Assembly: GCF_001667145.1 (NCBI RefSeq)
Contig: NZ_LZIF01000086.1
Location: forward strand, 1-64,000
Reading direction: 5' to 3'
Source of the DNA: Mycobacterium sp. 852002-51971_SCH5477799-a
GTDB lineage: Bacteria > Actinomycetota > Actinomycetes > Mycobacteriales > Mycobacteriaceae
DNA: 64,000 nt
Part shown: positions 51,758-60,834 of the stretch, piece after piece
Layout of the letters: each line of letters opens with the position of its first letter
Numbering within the stretch: the first letter of the stretch is position 1
Position numbers and translations under genes: made by a program
The notes under the pieces: model-generated
The model's database searches: none
The model's input: the letters and a program-made list of their open reading frames with translations, nothing else
What the model was told of the DNA's origin: nothing

Positions 51758-51855
51758 GCCCGGCGGCCGCCCACAGCGGCACCGCTGGTCCAAGCGACTT
51801 TGTGCGGCTCGCTGTCGCCTTGCCTGCAGAATGGGCTCATGGTGGACCCACACTG

Positions 51856-53100
51856 ATGACGATGAACGCGAAGCGCAGCCGGATACAGGAGAAGCTGGCG
51901 GAACTGCCGGGCGTGCGGCCCGTGCGTCGGCCGATCTCGCCGCACAGCGGCGAAGAGTTCGATCTGTACTACGTCCGCGCCGGCCGCAAGTCCGCCCATC
52001 CGCTGGTCATCATCCCCGGCGGGCCGGGAGTCGCCTCGGTGCAGATGTACAAAGGGCTACGGCGGCGCGCCGCAGCGGCCGGTCTCGACGTCATCATGAT
52101 CGAGCACCGCGGGGTGGGGATGTCGCGCCACGACGATTCGGGCGCCGACCTGCCGCCGCAATCGATGACCGTGAACCAGGTGGTCGACGATGTCGCCGCG
52201 GTACTCGACGACGCCCAAGCCGAGTCGGCTGTCATCTATGGGGCCTCGTACGGCACCTACATCGCAGCGGGCGTCGGGGTGCGTCATCCGCACCGGGTTC
52301 GCGGCATGGCGCTCGATTCACCGCTGCTGTCCCGGCATGACATCGTCATCGTGCGCCGCGCGATTCGCCGGCTGCTGTTGAAGGGAGACAGCCCCGAGAC
52401 CGCTTCGTTAGCACCGAAAATGCGCAAACTCGTCGACGCAGGCGTCATGGATGCGACCGCGACCCAAGTCGTGGCGTCAATCTATGGCTATGGCGGAACC
52501 GACCTGCTCGAGCGTCAACTCGACCTGCTACTCGATGGACGAAAACTGGTGTGGTGGGCGCTGTCCCGGTTCACCACCCTGGGCAACCTGCCGTTCCGCT
52601 ACGAAGAAGACTTGGTGAGCCGCATTGCGTTTCGCGAACTGGACTACGCAGCCGAACCCGACGGCCTACCGCTCGACCCCGCGGTCGCCGAAAGTAGAAC
52701 ACGCACGCAGCGGGTGACTTTCGAGGACGAGCCCTACGACCTGCCGGCCGAGATGCCGAAATTCGACTGGCCCACCGCGGTGATATCGGGAGGCCGTGAC
52801 CTGATCACCCCGCCGGCCATCGCGCAACGTGTCGCGTCGCTGCTGCCTGATGCGGTGCTCCTGAGTTTGCCGAACATGGCACACAGCGCGCTGGACTTCC
52901 GTGAGCCCGTGGCGCTCGCCAGTGCCGACGCGGTTCGGCGAGGCGACCTGAATGGCCTTGCGGCACAAGCATCGGCGCTGGACGCGCTGCCGCCGCGCCC
53001 GGAGGTGCGGCTGCTGTGGAAGGCGCTGGGAGCGGCGGCATTCGCCGAGGGCGCCCTGCCGATCCCGAACCGGCTGCGGAGACGGCTCAGCCGCGCGTGA
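51856..53100 (+). CDS. Alpha/beta hydrolase (proline iminopeptidase type)
   Basis: A 414-residue hydrolase. It shows the oxyanion HGGPG-like VIIPGGPGVASV, the VIMIEHRGVGMS strand-helix, and the nucleophile elbow VIYGASYGTYIA (G-x-S-x-G). Acid and His residues are in ISGGRDLITPPA and LPNMAHSALD. The order and the long cap fit proline iminopeptidase-like or tripeptidyl-peptidase-like esterases; the substrate is unknown. ATG 51856 is chosen; the frame is open from 51802. It replaces the GMC oxidoreductase Rv1279 of M. tuberculosis. Its last 14 bases overlap the convergent oppA. Confidence 0.88.
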   Translation: MTMNAKRSRIQEKLAELPGVRPVRRPISPHSGEEFDLYYVRAGRKSAHPLVIIPGGPGVASVQMYKGLRRRAAAAGLDVIMIEHRGVGMSRHDDSGADLPPQSMTVNQVVDDVAAVLDDAQAESAVIYGASYGTYIAAGVGVRHPHRVRGMALDSPLLSRHDIVIVRRAIRRLLLKGDSPETASLAPKMRKLVDAGVMDATATQVVASIYGYGGTDLLERQLDLLLDGRKLVWWALSRFTTLGNLPFRYEEDLVSRIAFRELDYAAEPDGLPLDPAVAESRTRTQRVTFEDEPYDLPAEMPKFDWPTAVISGGRDLITPPAIAQRVASLLPDAVLLSLPNMAHSALDFREPVALASADAVRRGDLNGLAAQASALDALPPRPEVRLLWKALGAAAFAEGALPIPNRLRRRLSRA

Positions 53101-54772
53101 AACCGATGGCGGTGTAGTCGAGGTCGGCGAGACCGGCTGCGCCGAAATTGGCGAGCGAGCTGCGCACCGCGACGTCACCGGGCGACTGCGTCAGCGGAAG
53201 GCTGAACCCCTCCGCCCAGATCATCTTGTCCAGATCGTTGGCAAACGCTCGCGCCTTGGCCGGATCGAGTTCTTCCAGCGTGTTTTCGATGGCGGCGTCG
53301 ATCTGCGCACTGCCGACCTTGCCGAAATTGCTTTCCCCGTCGGACTTGTAAATCTGGGTCAGCGACGAAAGTGGGAAAGCATCGCCGAGCCAACCGAATT
53401 GGGCGATGTCAAAGTCCCCGACGTTGACGTAGTTGGTGAAGAAGCCGGTGCCCGGCCGAGAGACGAGTTCGAGTTTGACGCCGATCTGGGCGAGGCTGTG
53501 CTGGGCGATCTGGGCGAACTGCCGGCTGCCCTGGGCGTCGTAGAACAAATCGCGGATGACCAGTTGCCGGCCGTTCTTCTCCCTGAACTGTCCGGCCCGC
53601 TTCCAGCCCAACGCGTCAAGCTCTCGGCTGGCCGCGGCGGGGTCGTAGGGCACGACCGAGCTGTTGTCCTGATAGCCCTGCTGCCCGGCGACATAGATGT
53701 GGTTGCCCAGCGCAACCGGATCGCTGGTGAGGCCGTACTGGACGACCTTGGCGATGGTTTGCCGATCGATCCCCTTGGCCACCGCGACGCGCAGCGCCTT
53801 ATCGGCCAGGATCGAGCCAGGTGCGCCGTTGAACGTGAAGTGGGACCAGGCCGGAGCCGGCGCGCGCCGGATCGCGATCCCCTTGGTGCGCTGCGCGATG
53901 GTCAGCTGGTCGATCGTGCCGACCCCGGTGGCGTCGATCGTGTTGTTCTGCAGCGCCGGGAGCCGCGCGGCATCGTCGAGCACCAGATAGGTGATGCTGT
54001 CCAGGCGAGGCCGCGCTCCCCACCATTTCGGGTTGCGGCTCAACACGATTCGCTGCGTGGTCCGATCCAGCGACGAGACGACGAACGGGCCGGCCGACGG
54101 CCCGGGCCCCTCGAGCTGGCCCTTGTTGAAGGCCTCCGGGGTGGCCGTCATGCTCTTGGGTAGCAGCATTCCGTTGCCCGCGAACATGCCCCGCCATTCG
54201 GCGTAGGGCTTGGCGAAGGTCATGATGGCCTGCCTGTCGTCGACACCACGGGTCACCGACGCAACGCGGTCGGCGCCGCTGGGCCCGGCGATCTCGAAGG
54301 TCTTGTCGGCGCCGCTTAGGGCGTGGATCTGGCTGGCGATGTCCTCCCAGGTGATCGGCGTGCCGTCGGACCACACCGCCCGGGGGTTGATCGTGTACGT
54401 AACCACCTGCGGCGCAGTGCCAGTGAGCTCGATGCTGGTGAAGTAGTCGGTGTCGACCCTCGTCGAGCCGTCCGGCCCGATGACGAAAGCCCGCGGCAGC
54501 GTCGCCTTCATCATCGCGGAGACGTCGGCCGAATTGCCGTCGATGTGCAGAATGTTGAAGTTCGGCGGGAAGTCGGTCAGCGCGAGTCGCAGGTTGCCGC
54601 CGTCGGACAAAGTGGCCGGGTCGCGTGGGTTGATGTCGCTCGTCGAGCCGATCTGCGCGTTATGGCCGGTTTCGGGGATCAGGTTGACGGCCGGTGAGCA
54701 GCCGGCTAGCGCCAGCGCGATCGGGAGAAACACCGCCGCGACCCGACCCACTCTGACAACCCGGCTAGGCAC
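53087..54772 (-). CDS. oppA: Oligopeptide ABC transporter substrate-binding lipoprotein OppA
   Basis: A 561-residue family 5 solute-binding lipoprotein: signal peptide, lipobox ALAGC (Cys25), then [36 protein letters not shown] and the binding-domain core. It delivers peptides to OppB/OppC; in M. tuberculosis this system imports glutathione and other peptides. The GTG at 54772 overlaps the oppD stop by 8 bases. The 3' end overlaps the convergent hydrolase by 14 bases. Confidence 0.94.
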   Translation of the reverse strand: MPSRVVRVGRVAAVFLPIALALAGCSPAVNLIPETGHNAQIGSTSDINPRDPATLSDGGNLRLALTDFPPNFNILHIDGNSADVSAMMKATLPRAFVIGPDGSTRVDTDYFTSIELTGTAPQVVTYTINPRAVWSDGTPITWEDIASQIHALSGADKTFEIAGPSGADRVASVTRGVDDRQAIMTFAKPYAEWRGMFAGNGMLLPKSMTATPEAFNKGQLEGPGPSAGPFVVSSLDRTTQRIVLSRNPKWWGARPRLDSITYLVLDDAARLPALQNNTIDATGVGTIDQLTIAQRTKGIAIRRAPAPAWSHFTFNGAPGSILADKALRVAVAKGIDRQTIAKVVQYGLTSDPVALGNHIYVAGQQGYQDNSSVVPYDPAAASRELDALGWKRAGQFREKNGRQLVIRDLFYDAQGSRQFAQIAQHSLAQIGVKLELVSRPGTGFFTNYVNVGDFDIAQFGWLGDAFPLSSLTQIYKSDGESNFGKVGSAQIDAAIENTLEELDPAKARAFANDLDKMIWAEGFSLPLTQSPGDVAVRSSLANFGAAGLADLDYTAIGFTRG

Positions 54773-56600
54773 GTCTACCCGGATCCGGTTGCGGCACCGC
54801 GTTGAGCAGCCGCCGAGTGTATTCGTGTTGCGGATCGGCGAAGACCTGACGGCTGTCGCCCTGTTCCACGATCGCACCGGCATACATCACCACGACCTGG
54901 TGCGCCAGGTGCTTGACCACCGAAAGATCGTGGGAGACAAATAGATAGGACAGGTTCAGTCGCTCTTGCAAGTCGAGCAGCAGGTTGATGATCCCGGCCT
55001 GAATGGAAACGTCGAGCGCGGAAACTGGTTCGTCGAGCGCCAGAATCTTCGGTTGCAATGCCAGCGCGCGGGCGATGCCGATGCGCTGCTTTTGCCCGCC
55101 GGAGAATTCGGCGGGGTAACGCACTGCGTCGGCACGACGCAGTCCCACGATCTCGAGCAGCTCGGCGACTCGCATGTTGGTGCGGCCCTTGTCGAACCCG
55201 TTGGCCCGTAGGGGCTCCGCGAGCAGATCAAACACCGGTAGCCGCGGGTCCAGCGAGGCGACCGGGTCCTGGAACACGACCTGAATGTCGCGCCGCAGCG
55301 ATCGTCTGCTCGCGGCGCTCAGCGCGGTGACATCGGTGCCCAGCACTTCGATCGAACCCGATTGCGGCCCGGTGAGTTCCAAGATTTCGTGCAGGGTGGT
55401 CGACTTGCCCGAACCGGATTCGCCGACGATGCCCAGGGTGCGGCCCTGCCGCAATTCGAAACTGACTGCGTCGACGGCGCGAACCTCCCCGGCGCTGCGA
55501 CGGAACACTCCTGTGGTCAGCCGGTAGGTCTTGGTCAGGTCACGCACCCGAACGACGACCGATGTGTCGGCGGATTCCGCCTGGCGGGCTTCGGTGCTCA
55601 CGCCGTAGATTGCCGCGGCGCTTCGCCCGTCGACCTCGTCGGTGCGGATGCAGGCAGCCCGGTGATCGGCGCCCACGGAAAGCAAACTCGGCTCCTCGAG
55701 CCGACATTCGTCGATGGCCAGCGGGCAGCGCGGAGCGAAGGGGCACCCGGGCCCCAGGGCCGCCAGCGATGGCGGTGCTCCCGGTATCGGCACCAGCCGG
55801 GTGCCCTGGGCGGCGTCGAGCCGCGGTACCGAGCCCAGCAGCCCGACGGTGTACGGCATTCGGCGATCCCGGTAAAGGTCATGCACGGAAGCGGATTCGA
55901 CGACTCGCCCGGCATACATCACCAGGGCGCGGTCGGCGAACTCGGCGACCACGCCGAGGTCGTGCGTGATGATGAGCACCCCGGCACCGGTGATGTCGCG
56001 AGCCGTTTTGAGCACCTCGAGGATCTGCGCCTGCACCGTGACATCCAGCGCGGTGGTGGGTTCGTCGCAGATCAGCAGGTCGGGGTCGTTGGCAATCGCG
56101 ATGGCGATGACCACCCGTTGTCGCTCCCCGCCCGATAACTCATGCGGGAACGCGCGGGCGCGTCGCTCCGGCTGCGCTATCCCCACCAGTTCGAGCAATT
56201 CCACTGCGCGCCGGCGGGCGGCCTTCTTACCCACCCGCGGCTGGTGGATCTCGATCGCCTCGGCGATCTGGTCGCCGACGGTGTAGACGGGCGTCAGCGC
56301 CGACATCGGATCCTGGAATACCGTGCCGACCGTCTTGCCGCGAAACCGCGACATCGCGTCGTCGCCGAGGCCCAGCAGTTCGGTGTCGTGCAACCGCACC
56401 GAACCGCGCACCTGCGCGTACTCGGGCAACAGGCCGATGGCCGCCATCGCCGACACGGATTTCCCCGAACCGGATTCGCCGACCATCGCCACGACTTCTC
56501 CGGGTTCGATGCGGTAGCTGACACCGCGCACAGCGGCCACCGGCGCGCCACCCGTTGGGAAGGTGACCGCCAGGTCGGTCACCTCGAGCAGCGCGCTCAC
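54765..56600 (-). CDS. oppD: Oligopeptide ABC transporter double ATPase OppD (OppD-OppF fusion)
   Basis: A 611-residue protein with two complete ATPase cassettes. The first has Walker [18 protein letters not shown] and [12 protein letters not shown]. The second has [17 protein letters not shown] and [12 protein letters not shown]. The peptide-transporter cysteine-rich tail of the first cassette ([18 protein letters not shown]), which often holds an Fe-S cluster, is present. The protein supplies both ATPase halves for OppB/OppC. The start overlaps the oppC stop by 4 bases and the end overlaps oppA. Confidence 0.95.
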   Translation of the reverse strand: MSALLEVTDLAVTFPTGGAPVAAVRGVSYRIEPGEVVAMVGESGSGKSVSAMAAIGLLPEYAQVRGSVRLHDTELLGLGDDAMSRFRGKTVGTVFQDPMSALTPVYTVGDQIAEAIEIHQPRVGKKAARRRAVELLELVGIAQPERRARAFPHELSGGERQRVVIAIAIANDPDLLICDEPTTALDVTVQAQILEVLKTARDITGAGVLIITHDLGVVAEFADRALVMYAGRVVESASVHDLYRDRRMPYTVGLLGSVPRLDAAQGTRLVPIPGAPPSLAALGPGCPFAPRCPLAIDECRLEEPSLLSVGADHRAACIRTDEVDGRSAAAIYGVSTEARQAESADTSVVVRVRDLTKTYRLTTGVFRRSAGEVRAVDAVSFELRQGRTLGIVGESGSGKSTTLHEILELTGPQSGSIEVLGTDVTALSAASRRSLRRDIQVVFQDPVASLDPRLPVFDLLAEPLRANGFDKGRTNMRVAELLEIVGLRRADAVRYPAEFSGGQKQRIGIARALALQPKILALDEPVSALDVSIQAGIINLLLDLQERLNLSYLFVSHDLSVVKHLAHQVVVMYAGAIVEQGDSRQVFADPQHEYTRRLLNAVPQPDPGRRA

Positions 56601-57523
56601 CGCCCACCCCCGCCCAGCACCGCGCTGCCTGGGTCGAGCGCGTCCCGCAGACCATCACCCGTGAGATTGGCGCACACCAGGATCAGCACCAGCACTCCCG
56701 CGGGAAACAGAAACACCCAGGGAAAGGTGGTCGCCGATTGGGTGCCGTTGGCGATCAACGTTCCCAGCGACACGTCCGGTGGCTGAATGCCGAAACCGAG
56801 GAAGCTCAAACCGGTTTCGGCCAGGATGGCCGAGGCGACGTTGAGCGCGGCGTCGATGATCAGAATGGAAGCCACATTGGGCACAACGTGGCCGACGATG
56901 ATGCGACGGCTGGATACGCCCATATACCTTGCGGCCCGGATGAATTCGCGTTCACGCAGACTCATGGTCATGCCACGCACCATGCGTGAGCTGACCATCC
57001 AGCCGAAACCGGCCAAGAGCAGAACCAGCATCAAGACATTGGCCGAGTTCTTGATTCGTGGTGTCACGATGGCGATGAGGATGAAGCTGGGCACCACCAA
57101 CAGCAGGTCGACCACCCACATCAGCACGCGGTCGCGCCAGCCGCCGAAATAGCCTGATATCGACCCGACGGTGGCGGCGATGCCGGTGGAGATCACCGCG
57201 ACGCACACGCCGATCAGCATCGACTTCTGCATCCCGCGCAGGATTTGCGCCAACAGGTCTTGGCCCAGGGCGTTGGTGCCCAGCCAGTGGCGCGCGTTCG
57301 GCGGCTGCAACAGCGCGGTGAAATCGAGGTCTTCGTAGGAATAGGGCAGCAACGCGGGCAGCGCGTAGCAGCCGATGAACAACAGCACCAACAACGTCAG
57401 GGACGCCACCGCGAATCGGCTGCGGGCAAACCGTCGTAGCACCAGGGTGCGCCGTGAGGTGAAGTCCGCGACTTCGTGACCCGAAAAACCATGGGCGCCA
57501 TCGACGTTCGCCTGGGCGGTCAT
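56597..57523 (-). CDS. oppC: Oligopeptide ABC transporter permease OppC
   Basis: A 308-residue membrane permease with a cytoplasmic head, six helices and the EAA loop [28 protein letters not shown] long periplasmic loop lies between helices 1 and 2 ([37 protein letters not shown]), as in DppC/OppC. With OppB it forms the channel. It overlaps oppB and oppD by 4 bases at either end, consistent with tightly coupled expression of all Opp subunits. Confidence 0.95.
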   Translation of the reverse strand: MTAQANVDGAHGFSGHEVADFTSRRTLVLRRFARSRFAVASLTLLVLLFIGCYALPALLPYSYEDLDFTALLQPPNARHWLGTNALGQDLLAQILRGMQKSMLIGVCVAVISTGIAATVGSISGYFGGWRDRVLMWVVDLLLVVPSFILIAIVTPRIKNSANVLMLVLLLAGFGWMVSSRMVRGMTMSLREREFIRAARYMGVSSRRIIVGHVVPNVASILIIDAALNVASAILAETGLSFLGFGIQPPDVSLGTLIANGTQSATTFPWVFLFPAGVLVLILVCANLTGDGLRDALDPGSAVLGGGGR

Positions 57524-58497
57524 GACACCCGGACCCGCGGATCAAGAGCTGCGTAGAACACGTCCGAAAGCAGACCGGCCAGCAGCACCGCCGCGCCGGA
57601 GAACAAGGTGATCGCCGCGATGATGTTGGTGTCCTGAGTCGCAATGCCCTGCACCAGCCATTCGCCCATGCCGTGCCAGCCGAAGATCTTCTCCACGAAC
57701 ACCGCTCCCGTGACCAGACCGGCCACCCCGTAAGCGAACAGGGTGGCCAGCGGGATCACCGCGGTGCGCAGACCGTGCTTGACCAGCGCCCGCCGACGGG
57801 TGAGCCCTTTGGCGCGCGCGGTGCGGATGAAGTCCTGGCCCAGGACGTCCAGCATCGCGTTGCGCTGGTAACGGCTGTATCCCGCCGCGGCCGCCAGGGC
57901 CAGGGTCAGCGACGGCAAGACCAGATGCCGTAACCGGTCGAGCAGCTGCGGGCCGGTCCCACCGCTCACCCCCGGTGAGGTCTCCCCGGTGTAGTCGAAA
58001 ATGTGAATGCCCACGGCCCAGTTCACCCGCAGCGCGCCAAGGATCAGCAGGCTGGCGATCACGAAGGTCGGCGTGCTGAGAACCAGCAACGCCACCATGG
58101 TGACCACGCGATCGCTGAGTCGATACTGGCGAATGGCGCCCCACGCCCCGGCCGCTATGCCCAGCACGGTGCCCAGCAGCGAACCAATGACCAGCAGGCG
58201 CAGGGTTACCCCGATGCGACGCCACAGCGTCGTTCCGACGGGTTGCCCGGTGACGGTCTTGCCGAAGTCTCCGCGCAGGGCGTGCGCGGCCCAATGCGCG
58301 TAGCGGATGGGTATCGGCTCATCCAGGCCCAGCGTGTGGGCCCTGGCGTCGATCACGGCCTGTGGCGGGCGCGGATTGCGCTGCAACAGGCTGTCCAGGG
58401 GCTTGAAGGCCACCGACGTCAGGCAAAACGTCAGAAACGATGCCAGCGCCAGCAGTACAAGGTAGTTGAGCAACCGGCGTGCCAGGAACCGAATCAT
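57520..58497 (-). CDS. oppB: Oligopeptide ABC transporter permease OppB
   Basis: A 325-residue permease with six helices, the N-terminal signature MIRFLARRLLNYLVLLALASFLTF and the EAA loop GQDFIRTARAKGLTRRRALVKHGLRTAVIPL. It matches the M. tuberculosis OppB length when started at ATG 58497; a longer open frame to 58599 lacks family signal. It is the first gene of the oppBCDA operon, divergent from canA across about 200 bases. Confidence 0.94.
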   Translation of the reverse strand: MIRFLARRLLNYLVLLALASFLTFCLTSVAFKPLDSLLQRNPRPPQAVIDARAHTLGLDEPIPIRYAHWAAHALRGDFGKTVTGQPVGTTLWRRIGVTLRLLVIGSLLGTVLGIAAGAWGAIRQYRLSDRVVTMVALLVLSTPTFVIASLLILGALRVNWAVGIHIFDYTGETSPGVSGGTGPQLLDRLRHLVLPSLTLALAAAAGYSRYQRNAMLDVLGQDFIRTARAKGLTRRRALVKHGLRTAVIPLATLFAYGVAGLVTGAVFVEKIFGWHGMGEWLVQGIATQDTNIIAAITLFSGAAVLLAGLLSDVFYAALDPRVRVS

Positions 58498-58624
58498 ACC
58501 GGCCCGCACACCCCACGTCGCATTGGGACAGGTTATCGAGCCGACGGTGCAGCGGTGCCCGGCGCGTTGGTTTCGCCTTCGGATCCGGTTGATTCTCACC
58601 CCTGAATCGCGTGTGATCGGTTGT

Positions 58625-58630
58625 TAGGAT
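58625..58630 (+). promoter_or_regulatory. Candidate canA -10 element (TAGGAT)
   Basis: TAGGAT fits the TANNNT -10 pattern. It would start transcription near 58638 and leave a leader of about 61 bases that contains the hairpin at 58642-58671 and the AAGGAGG ribosome-binding site. Confidence 0.35.
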
Positions 58631-58641
58631 CCACCGCGGTG

Positions 58642-58671
58642 CGAGCCGTTCAGCAAACGCAGCACGGCTCG
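58642..58671 (+). promoter_or_regulatory. Hairpin in the canA leader
   Basis: CGAGCCGT (58642-58649) and ACGGCTCG (58664-58671) form a perfect 8-base stem around a 14-base loop. It lies between the candidate -10 and the ribosome-binding site, so it would fold in the 5' untranslated region. Confidence 0.5.
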
Positions 58672-58698
58672 GGCCGCGACACTGTCAAGGAGGCCTGC

Positions 58699-59190
58699 GT
58701 GACGATTACCGATGAATACCTGGCCAACAACGCCGATTATGCGAGCACTTTCGAGGGTCCGCTGCCGATGCCGCCGGGTAAACATGTCGCGGTCGTCGCA
58801 TGCATGGACGCCCGGCTCGACGTCTATCGCATCCTCGGGCTCAACGAGGGAGAGGCCCACGTCATCCGCAACGCCGGCGGAGTCGTCACCGACGATGTCG
58901 TCCGCTCGCTGGCCATCAGCCAGCGCCTGCTGGGGACGCGGGAGATCATCCTGATCCACCACACCGATTGCGGCATGCTCACCTTCACCGACGATGACTT
59001 CAAGCGCAGCATCCAGGAGGAGACCGGGGTCAAACCGCCTTGGGCGGCAGAGGCTTTCGGCGACCTTGCCGAAGACGTTCGCCAATCGCTGCGCCGCATC
59101 GAGGGCAACCCGTTCGTCACCAAGCACGTCTCCGCGCGCGGATTCGTCTTCGACGTGGCCACCGGCAAGCTCAACGAGGTCACCCTCTAG
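58699..59190 (+). CDS. canA: Beta-carbonic anhydrase CanA (Rv1284-like)
   Basis: A 163-residue enzyme interconverting CO2 and bicarbonate. The zinc ligands are Cys35, His88 and Cys91 (VVACMDAR and IHHTDCGM), with the Asp37-Arg39 dyad that gates the site in beta-class enzymes. The numbering equals M. tuberculosis Rv1284. The GTG at 58699 follows AAGGAGG. It is cytoplasmic and supplies bicarbonate for carboxylases and pH control. It is followed by a terminator-like repeat and a convergent thioesterase. Confidence 0.95.
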   Translation: MTITDEYLANNADYASTFEGPLPMPPGKHVAVVACMDARLDVYRILGLNEGEAHVIRNAGGVVTDDVVRSLAISQRLLGTREIILIHHTDCGMLTFTDDDFKRSIQEETGVKPPWAAEAFGDLAEDVRQSLRRIEGNPFVTKHVSARGFVFDVATGKLNEVTL

Positions 59191-59198
59191 AAGCATTC

Positions 59199-59261
59199 GC
59201 CGAGGTGCAGCCACGGCGAAAAATTCGCCCGCCTAATCCTCGACCTGGTTGCACGTTCGGC
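59199..59261 (+). terminator. Nested inverted repeats between canA and the convergent thioesterase
   Basis: A perfect hairpin GGCGAA-AAA-TTCGCC (59215-59229) lies inside a larger imperfect pair, GCCGAGGTGCA (59199-59209) and TGCACGTTCGGC (59250-59261). It is placed between the two convergent stop codons and lacks a long U run, as is common for mycobacterial terminators. Confidence 0.5.
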
Positions 59262-59267
59262 GAGGCC

Positions 59268-59705
59268 TCAACCCACCTTGTAGGTCGCCAGCGCCTTGGC
59301 CACCAGCGTCCCCTGTAGGTCGACGATCTCGGCTTCGCAATTGACCAGTGACCGTCCGCGCCGCAGCACCCGGCCGACGCCGATCAGGTCGGTGGCCCGG
59401 GCCGGCGCCATGAAGTCCAGCGTGATGGACACCGTCACGCCTCGCAGCTCAGGTGGCGCCTGCACGCCGCACCACGCCGCCGCCATGACGGTGAGATCTG
59501 CGAGCGTGGCGATGGCGCCGCCGTGGACCATGTCGCCGATGGTCACGTTTGAGGGGTCCCACGGCAGTCGCAGCCGCACTTCGTCCTCTTCGAGCCGGTC
59601 GGCGACGATGCCCAGCTTGACGACGAACGGGGATGCGGGGAGGAACTGCGCGATGACGTCGCGGCCGCTCGGTGTGGACGGGACCGGTTCGGGGGAGGCA
59701 GGCAT
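59268..59705 (-). CDS. PaaI-type hotdog thioesterase
   Basis: A 145-residue hotdog-fold protein. It has the conserved VTIGDMVHGGAIATLADLTVMAAAW (the HGG motif carries the catalytic region) followed by RGVTVSITLDFMAPARATDLIGVGRVLRRGRSLVNCEAEIVD. This is the pattern of PaaI and 4HBT acyl-CoA thioesterases. ATG 59705 is used; the open frame extends to 59729. It is absent from the M. tuberculosis block, where canA is next to cysD. Confidence 0.9.
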   Translation of the reverse strand: MPASPEPVPSTPSGRDVIAQFLPASPFVVKLGIVADRLEEDEVRLRLPWDPSNVTIGDMVHGGAIATLADLTVMAAAWCGVQAPPELRGVTVSITLDFMAPARATDLIGVGRVLRRGRSLVNCEAEIVDLQGTLVAKALATYKVG

Positions 59706-59820
59706 CCGTCCATGTTTTCGCACCCCCACCCGGCCGCAAAAGTGTCGCCGCGACTCTTGGCGCGATGTGTCCGGTGGCCGGCCTGCGCGCCACGCGGGTC
59801 GGGCGCCGCAGGCCCCGAGG

Positions 59821-59850
59821 TTGACAGCGGCGAGCCAGGCTGGTCTTATA
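59821..59850 (+). promoter_or_regulatory. Candidate cysD promoter
   Basis: A consensus TTGACA (59821-59826) and CTTATA (59845-59850) are separated by 18 bases. Start near 59857 would leave a leader of about 47 bases. Confidence 0.5.
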
Positions 59851-59885
59851 GCTCATTAAGCTACTAAATATGGTCAGTTCTACCA
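59849..59885. promoter_or_regulatory. Two inverted repeats in the cysD promoter-leader
   Basis: TAGCT-CATTA-AGCTA (59849-59863) covers the expected transcription start. TGGT-7-ACCA (59871-59885) follows in the leader. They are candidate operators for the Rrf2 regulator encoded just downstream of cysNC. Confidence 0.4.
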
Positions 59886-59904
59886 GGTTTAACCGAAGGA
59901 AGCT

Positions 59905-60834
59905 ATGACCGGTGATCTGAAGGTGGCCCCCGCCGCCGGACAGTACGAATTGAGTCACCTGCGCTCGCTGGAGGCGGAGGCGATCCACATCATTCGTGAG
60001 GTTGCCGCCGAGTTCGAGCGGCCGGTGCTGCTGTTCTCCGGCGGCAAAGACTCCATCGTCATGCTGCACCTGGCGCTGCGGGCATTCCGTCCCGGCCGGC
60101 TGCCCTTCCCGGTGATGCACGTCGACACCGGGCATAACTTCGACGAGGTGATTGCGACACGTGACGAGTTGGTGGCCGAGCACGGCGTGCGCCTGGTGAT
60201 CGCCTCGGTCCAGGAGGACATCGACGCCGGGCGCGTGGTCGAGCCCCGCCAGGGACGCAACTCGATTCAGACGGTGACGCTGCTGCGGGCTATCGGGGAG
60301 AACAAGTTCGACGCCGCGTTCGGGGGAGCGCGCCGCGACGAGGAGAAGGCTCGCGCCAAGGAGCGCGTGTTCAGCTTCCGCGACGAGTTCGGTCAGTGGG
60401 ATCCGAAGGCTCAGCGCCCCGAGCTGTGGAACCTCTACAACGGCCGCCATCACAAGGGTGAGCACATCCGGGTGTTCCCCCTGTCCAATTGGACCGAATT
60501 CGACATCTGGTCCTACATCGGCGCCGAGAACATCGCACTGCCCTCGATTTATTACGCGCACCGGCGCAAGGTGTTTCGCCGCGACGGCATGCTGCTGGCG
60601 GTCGACCGCAACATGCAGCCGGGTGCCGACGAGCCGGTGTTCGAAGCGACCGTGCGCTTCCGCACCGTTGGGGACGTCACGTGCACCGGATGCGTGGAAT
60701 CGCAGGCCGCCACGGTGGATGAGGTCATCGCCGAGACCGCGTTGTCGCGGTTGACCGAACGCGGGGCCACCAGGGCTGACGACCGGATCTCGGAGGCAGG
60801 CATGGAAGACCGCAAACGGCAGGGCTATTTCTGA
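59905..60834 (+). CDS. cysD: Sulfate adenylyltransferase subunit 2 CysD
   Basis: A 309-residue ATP-sulfurylase small subunit. The PP-loop LLFSGGKDSIVMLHLALRAF (SGGKDS) binds ATP, and KERVFSFRDEFGQWDPKAQRPELWNLYNG is the family signature. It makes adenosine 5'-phosphosulfate from sulfate together with the GTPase CysN. ATG 59905 follows GAAGGAAG. The stop overlaps the cysNC ATG (ATGA), as expected for a complex made in equal amounts. Confidence 0.95.
   Translation: MTGDLKVAPAAGQYELSHLRSLEAEAIHIIREVAAEFERPVLLFSGGKDSIVMLHLALRAFRPGRLPFPVMHVDTGHNFDEVIATRDELVAEHGVRLVIASVQEDIDAGRVVEPRQGRNSIQTVTLLRAIGENKFDAAFGGARRDEEKARAKERVFSFRDEFGQWDPKAQRPELWNLYNGRHHKGEHIRVFPLSNWTEFDIWSYIGAENIALPSIYYAHRRKVFRRDGMLLAVDRNMQPGADEPVFEATVRFRTVGDVTCTGCVESQAATVDEVIAETALSRLTERGATRADDRISEAGMEDRKRQGYF

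Noticed and set aside
58498-58599. N-terminal extension of OppB
   Set aside because: The added 34 residues are Arg/Cys-rich without hydrophobic or conserved character, and the ATG at 58497 matches the family N-terminus.
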